Positions 8,183 through 16,617 of a stretch of DNA of 64,000 bases are shown here, in pieces. The stretch's first letter is position 1. Each line of letters starts with the position of its first letter. Location: NCBI GenBank assembly GCA_946407895.1, contig CAMJQA010000011.1, forward strand, positions 1 to 64,000. Reading direction: 5' to 3'. Source of the stretch: an uncultured Prevotellaceae bacterium (GTDB lineage: Bacteria > Bacteroidota > Bacteroidia > Bacteroidales > Bacteroidaceae). Both the position numbers and the translations under genes were made by a program. The notes under the pieces were generated by a model. It ran no database searches. It was not told where the DNA came from and saw only the letters and a program-made list of their open reading frames with translations.

Positions 8183-10672
8183 CTATTTTGCCGGGTCGAA
8201 GAAGAGGGCATTCACCAGCGAATTGTCTCCGCCCAGGAAACTGGCCAGGATGCGCACCGAGCGGTCGTGCTGGAAGACAAGATATACACCCCCCTTCATG
8301 TCCTGGATGCGCACCGAGGGAGCAATGGGGTTGCGAGTCTGCTCGTCGAAGATATCGACTACAAAGTCGCGTCCGCCCCGGTCGCAGTCGGCATAGTAGA
8401 GTGCCAAACGATAGGGCGTTCCCTCCTCTTTCAGGCGTACGACAGCCGGAGTCATGTGCAGGCTCCTGGAGAAGTAGCAGCCCAGGACGCGGCGTGCGCC
8501 CGGCTCAGGGCTTACGGGCAGCATGGCCGAGGAGTCGAGGGGGACGATGTTTGTGGTGCGGTGCTGGTCGGGCGAGTCATAGACACTCACGTCAAAGCTG
8601 ACCGATTCTATGTATGGAGGCAGCTGTGCCAGGTCGCCGCCCTCGGCACCCCCGCCCACTATGAAGTACCCGTTGCGCCCGTATTTGCGAAACCATTCTC
8701 CGTGCGTCTCGCGGTCCAGAGGCTCAGGCTGCACTACGTAGCCGCCCTGCTGAGTCTCCATCGGGGCGGGCTCTCCGCTATACTTCACCCTGATGTCGTA
8801 TTCCCCTGCGGGAAGGGGGCTCAGGCACAGGAAGCCATCCTCCAGGCGGTCGTCCGTCACCGCCTGCCCGTTCAGTTCCAGGGACTTCACGCTCATCCCC
8901 TCCAGGGGAATGCACAGGCGGGCCGTGGTGCCCTGGGGCACGGAGAGGTGGTGCCTGCCCGTCTTCAGGTCGAAGCTGGCCCGTGCAGGTCCGTGCGGAG
9001 TCATCACCTGCCCCTTTACGCGCGTAGCCGCTCCTGCAAAATGGGGTCGCACGCAGAACGTGCGGAAGCCCGGCTCCAGGGGCTTAATGCCCAGCACCTC
9101 CTCGCTGAGCCAGGCCGTGACACCAGCCCCCCAGGGGTGAGCCATGCTGGTCACTCCGCACTGGGTGAAGGGCAGTACGGCGTTCCGCCCCAGCACCTCG
9201 TTCCAGCAGGGCCGGTATAGCTCCAGGAAGCACGTGGCCCCCAGCTCTATCTGTCCGCCCCAGTGGTCCAGGATGCTGGCCATGGCATCTCCGTAGTGCC
9301 CGGCCCGGGCCATCGCCTTGAGCAGGAAGCATTGGTTGAAGGGCGAGTACGACAGGCGGTTCACCCGGTGGGAGAGGTCGGGGTGATAGAGGCTCGCCGG
9401 GTCGCTCAGCAGTTCGGCATTGATGGCATCGGCCGAGGCGTGCATCCCCAAGCGGGCCAGCTGCCCGGGCGTGTTCACCCAGTTCGTCTTCTGCCTGGCC
9501 CGCTCCTCTAACTGGGCGGCCCGATCCTCCTCGCCGATCATGCGCAGCACGCGGGCCATGTGTTTCCAAGCTCCTATGGCCAACATGCGATAGGTCCACT
9601 GCCCCTCTTCGCAGTCGGGATGGTCGAATCCTGTGCCTATGCGCTGGTCCCATCCGATGAAGGCCAGCCGCCTGGGCTGGTCGAAGATTTCCCAGGCATG
9701 GTCCAGCCGTTCCTGGGCCTGGGGCAGCAGGCTACGCAGTCCCTCCTCGTCGCCCGAGTACATATAGTAGTCCAGCAGGCTCTCCACCCAGTACAGTTCG
9801 TAGGTCTCTATGCCGTTTCGGTGGCCCTCGGTCCAGCGCAGGTTCTTCAGCACCGCATCATAGTTCGAGAAGGCCGCCAGCGAGGCGTGCTGAGCCGGGT
9901 AGGCATCGCCCGTCCAGGAGAAGCGGTCGCTCCGGTCTATCAGTATGGCCCCGAAGCAGTCCTGCCTCAGGTTGGCCTTCACGTCCCAAGCCCCGGTGTA
10001 CCAGATGCGGTTCAGCATCTCGTTGTCCGTCTCGAAGCTGCCCGTGTAGTTGGTGGGCTTCACCTGGCTCACGGCGCGCAGGCTGGTTATGGTGAAGGGC
10101 TTCTCCAGCTGGCGTACATAGAGGAAGCCGTATCGCACTCCCTCGTATAGTTCCCCGTTCAGCTCCAGGCGGTACGTATTGCCATACTGCACGGGCTTGC
10201 GTATCTTCCGGTATGGCCCGTCAAGCAGTTCAGCCCCCCGGTATTCGCTTATGCCCATCTCCACCTGGCCCTCCAGGTCCGGGCTGTCCATCTCTATCCA
10301 TGCGGGCAGTTCCACGCCGAAGTCCAGCAGCAGCGTGCCCTCTCCCTTCACGTGCAGGCGGCACTCCTCCCGGCTCACCGTCTCAAGGCCCTCGAAGCTG
10401 TCCGCCCCCTCCAGCACCTCAGCCTTTCGCGGGTGCACCACAAAGACCTGCAGCGAGTCCTCGGCCCGCGGGTTGTCCCATACGTATCGCACCAGTGGGT
10501 CGGGCGACCATGGCACGGCCGGCCCCCGGAGACTGCCGCCCTGCACGTATGCATAGGGCTGCGCGATGGGCGAGCGGCGGGCCAGCAGCAGTTCGTCCTC
10601 GTCTGTCCGATGGCACGAAGCCATCGCCGTTGCGCCTGCCAGAATGCAGGCCAGGATAAGTCTATAGTTCAT
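8183..10672 (-). CDS. GH78-like lipoprotein glycosidase with an added C-terminal region
   Basis: An 829-residue lipoprotein (ILAGATAMASC, Cys20). A beta-rich front is followed by an (alpha/alpha)6 barrel of GH78 type from about residue 210 (SFETDNEMLNRIWYTGAWDV). The catalytic loop reads IDRSDRFSWTGD (Asp249, Asp256): the Glu normally found in the family's D-R-x-E-R stretch is Asp here, so the specificity or even the activity may differ. A jelly-roll tail ends near residue 635, followed by about 190 extra residues (NGYFIVGGGAEGG onward) that I do not recognise. It is transcribed toward the other two rhamnosidase-type genes, 147 bp away across a repeat block. Confidence 0.78.
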   Translation of the reverse strand: MNYRLILACILAGATAMASCHRTDEDELLLARRSPIAQPYAYVQGGSLRGPAVPWSPDPLVRYVWDNPRAEDSLQVFVVHPRKAEVLEGADSFEGLETVSREECRLHVKGEGTLLLDFGVELPAWIEMDSPDLEGQVEMGISEYRGAELLDGPYRKIRKPVQYGNTYRLELNGELYEGVRYGFLYVRQLEKPFTITSLRAVSQVKPTNYTGSFETDNEMLNRIWYTGAWDVKANLRQDCFGAILIDRSDRFSWTGDAYPAQHASLAAFSNYDAVLKNLRWTEGHRNGIETYELYWVESLLDYYMYSGDEEGLRSLLPQAQERLDHAWEIFDQPRRLAFIGWDQRIGTGFDHPDCEEGQWTYRMLAIGAWKHMARVLRMIGEEDRAAQLEERARQKTNWVNTPGQLARLGMHASADAINAELLSDPASLYHPDLSHRVNRLSYSPFNQCFLLKAMARAGHYGDAMASILDHWGGQIELGATCFLELYRPCWNEVLGRNAVLPFTQCGVTSMAHPWGAGVTAWLSEEVLGIKPLEPGFRTFCVRPHFAGAATRVKGQVMTPHGPARASFDLKTGRHHLSVPQGTTARLCIPLEGMSVKSLELNGQAVTDDRLEDGFLCLSPLPAGEYDIRVKYSGEPAPMETQQGGYVVQPEPLDRETHGEWFRKYGRNGYFIVGGGAEGGDLAQLPPYIESVSFDVSVYDSPDQHRTTNIVPLDSSAMLPVSPEPGARRVLGCYFSRSLHMTPAVVRLKEEGTPYRLALYYADCDRGGRDFVVDIFDEQTRNPIAPSVRIQDMKGGVYLVFQHDRSVRILASFLGGDNSLVNALFFDPAK

Positions 10673-10791
10673 AGTTCAAAAAGGTTTAAAATGTTCAAAA
10701 GCGGACCTGCGGTCTTCGTCTTTTCCGTCTGCGAAATACGGAATTTTCTGCGAGAAAAACTAATTTCCCGCCTTCTTTTTTGCAGAAAAAG

Positions 10792-10995
10792 CTACCAAAT
10801 GTCCTCGGGCACCTCCGGATTGTCATAGACTTCCTTGGCGCAAAGCTCAAAATAATCGATATAGAGCTCCATCTCCTGCACAATCGGGTCCAGCACGTTC
10901 TTCCAGTGCCAGGCCAGAACCTCCGGACTCATCTTGTCGGCCTCCAAAGCCTTGCCCACAATCTCGTCGGGCAGAGGAACCAGCCAGCTCGGCAC
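10792..10995 (-). CDS. Small unrecognised protein (67 aa)
   Basis: An open frame encodes an acidic, Trp-containing peptide (SPEVLAWHWKNVLDPIV, EVPEDIW at the end) with no signal or membrane segment. It begins with GTG directly after an in-frame TAA, and a weak TATTTTG box lies about a dozen bases upstream. It sits between the GH78-like gene and the divergent AraC gene. Composition looks protein-like, but the lack of an ATG means it could be the 3' remnant of a longer gene. No function can be assigned. Confidence 0.45.
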   Translation of the reverse strand: MPSWLVPLPDEIVGKALEADKMSPEVLAWHWKNVLDPIVQEMELYIDYFELCAKEVYDNPEVPEDIW

Positions 10996-11065
10996 TTATC
11001 AGCGCTGCAAAATACGTGCTATTTTGCCAAATAGAAAGAATATATTTGATATTTAAATATAATAA

Positions 11066-11096
11066 TTTGACATTTCACGGATTTTAACTATATTTG
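11066..11096 (+). promoter_or_regulatory. Bacteroidota-type promoter for the AraC gene
   Basis: TTTG (11066-11069) and TATATTTG (11089-11096) are separated by 19 bp, an exact fit to the -33/-7 consensus. The start codon at 11126 is 29 bp further on. The surrounding 11000-11110 is strongly AT-rich. Confidence 0.8.
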
Positions 11097-11125
11097 CAGC
11101 GGTATTTATTAAAAATAAGTTCGCC

Positions 11126-12064
11126 ATGGCAATAGTGAAATATCTTCTGGCAAACGAACAGGACCTGAAATGGGGCCTCTACGTAAAGACTGTGGGCATG
11201 CAGGAAGTGCCCGCCGGCAGCGCATACCCGCCTGCCGGACACCCCGAGGATCACCTCTTCCAACCCGATGGGGGACGCATCCTGCAGGACACACATATAT
11301 TATATATTATAAATGGTAGCGGATGGTTCGCCTCAGCACATCAGCCACGCACTTGCCTCCAGGCCGGCGATGCAGTGCTGCTCTTTCCCGGCGAGTGGCA
11401 CAGCTATGCGCCCAATCCACGCACCGGATGGTCGGAGGCATGGATCGGATTCTCGGGCAACAGGGCCAAGGCGCTGGTGGAACTATACGGTTTCGGCACC
11501 GAGAAGCCGGTGGTACATGTGGGAGTGAGCAACAATCTTTACGTGGCCTTTGACCAAGCTTGTCAGGTAGCCCTCAAGCAGCTGCCGGCCTTCCAGCAGC
11601 AACTCTCGGGCTACGTGGTGCTTCTCATCTCGAGCATTTACGCCATGAGTCGCCAGCAGGAATTCGTTCACAACCCCAGTTCGGAAAGCATCGTTCACGC
11701 CCTGCTGTTCATGCGGCAGAATCTGTACCGCCCCCTCCATATGGAGGAGGTGGCGCAGGCCATCGGAATGGGTTATTCGAAGTTTCGCAAGCTGTTTCGC
11801 GATTATACGGGTTTTCCTCCCACGCAGTACTTCCTGCGTCTGAAGATGGAGCAGGCCAAGGACTATCTGCTCAGCACCAGCCTATCGGGCAAGGAGATAG
11901 CCTTCCGGCTGGGATTCGACTCTGTATCGTACTTCATAAAGCTGTTCCGCCAGTACCACGGGCAGACGCCCTCGGAGGTACGGAGACATCCGGGAGGCAG
12001 AGGAATTAGTGATACTGGAGAAAAGCGGCCGGACCCCGGTGAGAATCAATTGCATGAGAATTAA
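11126..12064 (+). CDS. AraC-family transcriptional regulator (copy 1)
   Basis: A 312-residue cytoplasmic regulator. Residues of about 15-130 resemble a cupin-type ligand-binding domain (HILYIINGSGWF, AGDAVLLFPGEWHSYAP), and residues of about 185-290 are the two-HTH AraC domain (MEEVAQAIGMGYSKFRKLFRDY, GKEIAFRLGFDSVSYFIKLF). It is divergent from the rhamnosidase-type genes and most likely controls them in response to a sugar. A close paralogue lies at 21869-22777 (both start with MVKYLLAN-like sequence and share the same cupin motifs). The C-terminal 30 residues after the HTH are not conserved between the two. Confidence 0.9.
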   Translation: MAIVKYLLANEQDLKWGLYVKTVGMQEVPAGSAYPPAGHPEDHLFQPDGGRILQDTHILYIINGSGWFASAHQPRTCLQAGDAVLLFPGEWHSYAPNPRTGWSEAWIGFSGNRAKALVELYGFGTEKPVVHVGVSNNLYVAFDQACQVALKQLPAFQQQLSGYVVLLISSIYAMSRQQEFVHNPSSESIVHALLFMRQNLYRPLHMEEVAQAIGMGYSKFRKLFRDYTGFPPTQYFLRLKMEQAKDYLLSTSLSGKEIAFRLGFDSVSYFIKLFRQYHGQTPSEVRRHPGGRGISDTGEKRPDPGENQLHEN

Positions 12065-12098
12065 CGGTAAATTAACGGCCTATTAACGGTCATTAATG
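12060..12098. repeat. Three spaced TTAACGG repeats after the AraC gene
   Basis: TTAACGG occurs three times at about 12-bp spacing (starting near 12061, 12073 and 12083) just past the AraC stop, followed by CATTAATG. It could be a protein-binding array or simple-sequence DNA. The location between the 3' ends of convergent genes argues against a promoter role. Confidence 0.45.
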
Positions 12099-12121
12099 TT
12101 TGGATAAGGAAACAGGGAAAT

Positions 12122-12439
12122 TCATATAATCGTTAAGAGAATCTCCGTACCCCGCTGCGAAGCCTTCTTTATGCGTTCATACAGGCGGTCATAGTGCGGT
12201 TGGCTGTGTATGACCACCCCTGGTACCAAAGCCTCGCCTACCAGGATGTGTCCTTTCTTCAGGGTATGCACTCCGTTGCCTGCGCGGAATGGCATTTGCC
12301 GCAGAGAGATGCGGTAAGTTCCGCATTCCAGGCAGTTCTTCACGTTTTCTGCGGTCTCGCAGATGCGCTGTCCGTTGATGGTAATAAAACCGTCCACGGC
12401 ATAGCGGCTTCTCTTTGTTCTCTTCAGTAAGATGTCCAT
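12122..12439 (-). CDS. DUF5675-like small protein
   Basis: A 105-residue protein with no signal peptide. The layout (LKRTKRSRYAVDGFITING, then CGTYRISLRQMPF, then GHILVGEALVPGVVIHS) matches DUF5675-type proteins, which are common near Bacteroidota phage-like or lysis-like genes and have no established biochemical role. It is preceded by a leader that matches the leader of the HU-like gene at 24054 almost base for base, which suggests common control. The assignment to DUF5675 is from motif memory and needs a profile search. Confidence 0.7.
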   Translation of the reverse strand: MDILLKRTKRSRYAVDGFITINGQRICETAENVKNCLECGTYRISLRQMPFRAGNGVHTLKKGHILVGEALVPGVVIHSQPHYDRLYERIKKASQRGTEILLTII

Positions 12440-12451
12440 AATAGTTTCATT

Positions 12452-12493
12452 AAGAGGTTATAAGGTTATAGTTTATTGGTTAGAGGTTAGAGA
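12452..12493. repeat. GGTTAGA/GGTTATA short tandem tract
   Basis: Repeats of GGTTATA and GGTTAGA at roughly 7-bp period lie in the untranslated leader of the DUF5675-like gene (read on the minus strand as TCTAACC). It is one of several 7-bp tracts in the window. Confidence 0.55.
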
Positions 12494-12520
12494 GGGGCGG
12501 CATTCATATCGTCTTAATCT

Positions 12521-12561
12521 CGCCTTTACTCGCGCTCATCTTGTTTGCGGGTACAAAAGTA
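12521..12561 (-). promoter_or_regulatory. Promoter box and conserved 5' leader element
   Basis: On the minus strand TACTTTTG (12554-12561) is a -7 box. Bases 12549-12521 then read CGCAAACAAGATG followed by AGCGCGAGTAAAGGCG. The same element, with a 2-base insertion, follows the -7 box of the HU-like gene at 23897-23927. It lies at or just after the expected transcription start, about 80 bases before the DUF5675-like start codon. Confidence 0.65.
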
Positions 12562-12596
12562 TGAGGAACCTGCCTGGTATAAAACCATTTCATTTT

Positions 12597-13079
12597 TTAC
12601 TCCTCACTCTTCACTTTTTTCAGCCACATCCGCTGTTCCTTGTTCAGCGTATAGTTCTGCATACCCGTATAGTAACGGTTCCGTCGGGTGCAGTGTTCCA
12701 TTATCAGATGCAGGTCCTGTGCGGATATGTCAGAGCTATATATATTCATTTCCCTCATCCAGCATACAATCACCGTCACCATGTAGCGATTGAATGCTCC
12801 CCGTTGTCGGCCCTTCTTTATCACCAGGTCATTGCAAAACGCAGGGTGGTTGATAAGCTCCCTCCAAATCCTTTTTATACGGGACTGGTACTCTGGCATA
12901 ACATACTTGTCAATTGCACTCACGTATGCCATAATGGCGGTCTCCTTTTCCCTTTTTTCCTCCTCTTCATTAATTATGCGTGCGCGCATGAAAAGCCGCC
13001 CCTCTCTGGCAGCCGTCTTTAAAGTCGGAATATGGAAGTCTCCTATACCGACCGGTATGAGTGGTTCTGTTCCTGACAT
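12597..13079 (-). CDS. Unrecognised 160-residue protein
   Basis: A soluble, charged, mostly helical protein with no signal peptide. Visible features are an acidic/basic segment INEEEEKREKETAIMAY, a middle region MPEYQSRIKRIWRELINHPAF and a Tyr/Arg-rich end (TRRNRYYTGMQNYTLNKEQ). I do not recognise the family. It lies upstream of the DUF5675-like gene on the same strand and may belong to the same module, although that gene has its own promoter. The last residues (KVKSEE) are encoded by a GAGTGAA-type 7-bp tract. A terminator-like hairpin lies directly before the start codon. Confidence 0.65.
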   Translation of the reverse strand: MSGTEPLIPVGIGDFHIPTLKTAAREGRLFMRARIINEEEEKREKETAIMAYVSAIDKYVMPEYQSRIKRIWRELINHPAFCNDLVIKKGRQRGAFNRYMVTVIVCWMREMNIYSSDISAQDLHLIMEHCTRRNRYYTGMQNYTLNKEQRMWLKKVKSEE

Positions 13080-13101
13080 AAAAAAAGCGCCTCACGGCGC
13101 G
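13080..13101 (-). terminator. Hairpin plus T-run touching a start codon
   Basis: On the minus strand GCGCC-GTGA-GGCGC (13100-13087) is followed by seven T (13086-13080) and then the ATG at 13079. It has the form of an intrinsic terminator or attenuator, although the 5-bp stem is short. Confidence 0.5.
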
Positions 13102-13153
13102 TTGAAAAAAGTTTTACAATGTGGCGATTATGGAATAATTCTCCTATATACGC

Positions 13154-13206
13154 CCTGGGCAGGTAGAATTTTCTCCCTGCCCAGGAAAAAATTTTTCCCT
13201 GCCCAG
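13154..13206. repeat. Three CCTGCCCAG repeats, two forming a hairpin
   Basis: CCTGGGCAGG (13154-13163) and CCTGCCCAGG (13176-13185) form a 10-bp stem with a 12-base AT-rich loop. A third copy, CCTGCCCAG, follows at 13198-13206. A/T runs separate the copies. It lies upstream of the minus-strand gene that starts at 13079, so a regulatory role is possible. The rest of 13207-13446 holds only the hairpin described next. Confidence 0.6.
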
Positions 13207-13315
13207 AAAAAAATATTTCTCTAAGCAGAGAGCGTCTCAGGTTTACTATGGACTGTTTTCATGATCGGTCATAAATATTTACATTTTTGATTCAAGAGGA
13301 ACATCTCTAGATAGA

Positions 13316-13379
13316 AGTCCCCCAACTCTATCCTCCTCGTCCTTTAGATGGAGAGGCATTGGGGTGAAGCTGGGGGACT
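13316..13379. repeat. AGTCCCCCA/TGGGGGACT inverted repeat downstream of the GH95-like gene
   Basis: Perfect 9-bp arms at 13316-13324 and 13371-13379 enclose a 46-base region that includes CCTCCTC and GGAGAGG, which can pair partly. It sits 68 bp past the stop of the minus-strand gene ending at 13447 and may help terminate it. Similar C-rich inverted repeats occur at 956-1089. Confidence 0.5.
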
Positions 13380-13446
13380 GGGAAATATATGGAAACTACT
13401 CTCTATGGTCTAGCCAGAAGGTAAGCCTTGAATCTTATTCGACCTT

Positions 13447-16400
13447 TTACTTAATAACAGCCTTTTTACGATTGATAATGTATATCCCCTTTCGGAGCAC
13501 AGAATTATCAATGGGATTGATGATGTGTTGCCCACTCAAATTATAAGCCTCTTTTGGCTTACCCTCACGGGCACCGGCGGGAGATTCCATTCTATTACTG
13601 TCATTCTCATACTTGCCGTCTTTGTATAGAACCTTGCCATGAGTGGGGATAAGTACAGGATAGGCGTCCTCACCTAATTTCTGGAACCATGTGATAACGT
13701 TCTGATCTCCATTCAGCTTATAGCAGAGCTCACCGGTGGGAGCCCATGCGTTAGCCTCGTCCCCCCAGTAGCAGTTCTTGATGGTGATAGTGCCAGGATC
13801 CTCATAACCTATTGTTCTGTAGGTGGTATAACTGTTGGATAATACCGCCCCTGAAGTAATTAATCCTATCAGGCCTTCACCGTTTTTGCTGTTCCAACTA
13901 CAAATGCATTCGTCCATTACGATGTCGCCTGTGGTAAAGCAGTTGGTAATGGTGGTGGAACCGACGGCGCATCCGGCAAGTATGCCGGCACGGAGTGCAT
14001 GGGGGTTCTTAAAAGTAGCGTTCACGATGCCAAGGTTCTTGACGGTCGCACCGCTGAGACGACCAAACAGTCCCGTTTCGGCGCCTGTATCATCCTTGTC
14101 GATACTCAGATTGTAGATGATGTGGCCCTGACCGTCGAAGGTGCCGCTGAAGTACAATGTCGGTCCCTGGGGATAATACTGTTTCCCGATTGGCGGGAAG
14201 TAGCTGATACCACTCAGGTCAATGTCGGCTGTCAGGCGGACCTTGATGTCCTGCTTGCCGCTATTCACGAGATTAGAAATGTATTGGAGTTGTGCAGGGG
14301 TGCTCACCTCATACCACCCATCCACTACCGTCATAAGAGCCGGGTCGGGCTGTCCGCACTCGGTGCAGATGCCATCCACGAAGTGGTGTTCGGGCGTCTT
14401 TTTCCAGTTGTACTCCCCTTCTACGACCTGCCCGGCATGGGAGTGGAGCTTGTACTTCACGCCCCAGTTCTTTGGGAATGCGGGCAGAAGGTAGTCTTTG
14501 CCGTTCCACGTCTGGAGCACCATGTCCTGGAGTATCATCATAAGATTGGAACCATGATCCTGATCGGGCGTCCAGTCGTGGTTGGGACCCCAGATAGCCT
14601 TGAAACGGAAGTTGGGATTACTGTTTTGGGTAAAGGCGTCCAGCAGGCTCGCAGCTTCGTCGGAGAGTCCCAACCGGGCGGCATCCTGCCCGTTCTGACT
14701 CCATCCAAAATTCTCCTTCGACTCACGGTCCCAGTAGGAATCAATACCTATCTGCAGGTTATCCGTGCTGATGTTGCACAAATGGAACGGGAAGATAGGG
14801 TACAGGCGAGGGTTCTCCACATTGTTACGCTGCGGATTGAATCGCTCTGCGGGAGCAAACTGCGTCTTGCCGTTCATCTCCATGGTGGGGAGTTCAGGCA
14901 TGATGTCGTGCAGCTCTTTCCACAAGGATTTATCCTCCTCCGTACTCAATTCTTCGGGCAGAGCAAGTAGTCGTGGCATAATGTCTCGCATACCGGCCAC
15001 GGTGGGCATGTCGTTCGCCATCACATCATCATACCAGTAGGTTTCCACTGCCTGTGTGGGGCTAATCAGGAGTTTTCCTTTGTCATCGACTCCATAGAAA
15101 TTCTTGTAGAACTTCAGCATCTCTCGGGCGTATGGGACGAGCCGACTGCTTACGAACTCGGCATCCTGAGTATAATCATAGTAATCCAGCATTAGGGATA
15201 TCATCTCCACGCTGGAGACCCAGTGATAACGGATGTAAGGGCAGTTTGCAAATTTGTTACCAGAATTACCTGGATACGTGTAATCAAGATAGCTGTATGT
15301 GCCGAACACGGTTGCTATTTCGGGGCTCAAGGCTCCATCTACATCTGCCAGTGCCCGTGCCAGGGCTTTCATCATGGGCAGGTTGCGGAAGTAGTGCTCG
15401 AAAAGCGGTTTCATCATATCGTAGTCGCCGCTCTTCAGCATGGGGTGATAGGGCAAGCGGGTGTTCTGCCACCAATAGTCGCCTCCCCATTCGCGATAGT
15501 CAGGTGGGAGAGATGTGGGACCGCAGGTAAACACGGGATCTACGGTGAAGATTGAGCCATTGAACTTGATGGGGTAATTACCCCTGCCTCCGCAGGCCTG
15601 TATCCAGCGTTGCAGGATATAGGAAGAGTTGATGCGAAAGGTCAAGTTCTCGTTACATGATGCCTGCACATAGATATAGCTACGGTTCCAGAATGCGTTC
15701 CAGAAGTCGGCCGTGCGCTCCATAGCTTCTTCAGCAGGTGCGGTGGATGCCGTCAGCTGTCGCATATCGTCCACGCGTTTTGTTGCATTATGGAAGATGC
15801 CGCTGAAGGTGGGGATGCGAATGTCGATTTTCGTGGTGGGTGCAGAGGTGCGCAACTCCTGATTGCTCACCTTCTTCATCCCAGCGCCTTCTATGCGATA
15901 GCCAAAGCAACGGTCTTTAAAAGGGTCGTATGATGCACGATTCTCAATCTGTATGCCTTGGAGGTCCAAAATAGCATCGTATGAAGACTGGCTGTTGTGG
16001 TGATACAGCATGATGACGTCTTTCTCACGCAAGATGTGGTCAGGAAATACTTTAAACAGTTTTTGGTCGGGGCAACGATCGATGGAACGCAAAAAAAATG
16101 TGGCGGGTTCTTCCTTGGTGCGCCATACCTCAGCCTTTACGGACGCTTCAAACGGTGATGAGGATGATCCTGTCAGATAGATGGTGGGGGAATTGCTGTC
16201 GATGAAGAAGTTAAGGTTCATACCGGCACCGCGCAGGTTGATGCGTCCATTCTCCAAATCCAATGTCTGGCAGAAATCGTCGGCGGAGGTGATGGCAGGC
16301 TTTGTGCTCACCCGGATGCGCCCTAATTTGTACAACTCACCCGTCTCGCTCCAGGCATCGGTACGGGAGATGTAGAACACCATGTCGCCCGAAGGCTCCA

Positions 16401-16587
16401 CCCAGAAGTTGGCACCTACTTCGCCGTTGCCAATAGGCATGCTGCCTGCCGCATTCTCAGAGGGGCTGTCCCATACCACGTTGTAATCACTCACACTCGG
16501 CACTTCGGAACCGGTGCAGGAACTCGGTATAAAGCTTGCCGTGACAAGAAAGACCACGGAAGCAAGCTCTGAAAATAGTTTTCTCAT
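13447..16587 (-). CDS. GH95-like (DUF5703) secreted glycosidase with a GLUG-like module and sorting tail
   Basis: About 1,046 residues. A signal-like N-terminus (MRKLFSELASVVFLVTASF) precedes a domain starting YNVVWDSPSENAAGSMPIGN, which fits DUF5703/GH95-type N-terminal sandwiches. An (alpha/alpha)6-type region follows to about residue 730 (REWGGDYWWQNTRLPY, ENFGWSQNGQDAARLG). Next comes a Cys-containing linker (CTECGQPDP) and one GLUG-like beta module of about 220 residues nearly identical to modules of the gene at 17669. The tail (LSGQHIINPI ... KGIYIINRKK) resembles a type IX secretion sorting signal. GH95 enzymes act on fucose or galactose linkages; the substrate here is not known. The ATG at 16587 is preferred over a GTG at 16599. 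Confidence 0.78.
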   Translation of the reverse strand: MRKLFSELASVVFLVTASFIPSSCTGSEVPSVSDYNVVWDSPSENAAGSMPIGNGEVGANFWVEPSGDMVFYISRTDAWSETGELYKLGRIRVSTKPAITSADDFCQTLDLENGRINLRGAGMNLNFFIDSNSPTIYLTGSSSSPFEASVKAEVWRTKEEPATFFLRSIDRCPDQKLFKVFPDHILREKDVIMLYHHNSQSSYDAILDLQGIQIENRASYDPFKDRCFGYRIEGAGMKKVSNQELRTSAPTTKIDIRIPTFSGIFHNATKRVDDMRQLTASTAPAEEAMERTADFWNAFWNRSYIYVQASCNENLTFRINSSYILQRWIQACGGRGNYPIKFNGSIFTVDPVFTCGPTSLPPDYREWGGDYWWQNTRLPYHPMLKSGDYDMMKPLFEHYFRNLPMMKALARALADVDGALSPEIATVFGTYSYLDYTYPGNSGNKFANCPYIRYHWVSSVEMISLMLDYYDYTQDAEFVSSRLVPYAREMLKFYKNFYGVDDKGKLLISPTQAVETYWYDDVMANDMPTVAGMRDIMPRLLALPEELSTEEDKSLWKELHDIMPELPTMEMNGKTQFAPAERFNPQRNNVENPRLYPIFPFHLCNISTDNLQIGIDSYWDRESKENFGWSQNGQDAARLGLSDEAASLLDAFTQNSNPNFRFKAIWGPNHDWTPDQDHGSNLMMILQDMVLQTWNGKDYLLPAFPKNWGVKYKLHSHAGQVVEGEYNWKKTPEHHFVDGICTECGQPDPALMTVVDGWYEVSTPAQLQYISNLVNSGKQDIKVRLTADIDLSGISYFPPIGKQYYPQGPTLYFSGTFDGQGHIIYNLSIDKDDTGAETGLFGRLSGATVKNLGIVNATFKNPHALRAGILAGCAVGSTTITNCFTTGDIVMDECICSWNSKNGEGLIGLITSGAVLSNSYTTYRTIGYEDPGTITIKNCYWGDEANAWAPTGELCYKLNGDQNVITWFQKLGEDAYPVLIPTHGKVLYKDGKYENDSNRMESPAGAREGKPKEAYNLSGQHIINPIDNSVLRKGIYIINRKKAVIK
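13640..14370 (-). repeat. GLUG-like module shared with the neighbouring giant protein
   Basis: This segment of the GH95-like gene is close at DNA level to three segments of the gene at 17669-21652. A run such as GATAATACTGTTTCCCGATT is present in all four (for example near 14174, 18365, 20575 and 21420). Confidence 0.85.
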
Positions 16588-16617
16588 ATTATATAACACT
16601 TAATATACTGAACTTCC

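Noticed and set aside
7535-9220. Plus-strand frame of 561 codons across two GH78-type genes
   Set aside because: It runs through the intergenic TTCAAAAGG repeat and opposes conserved genes on the minus strand.
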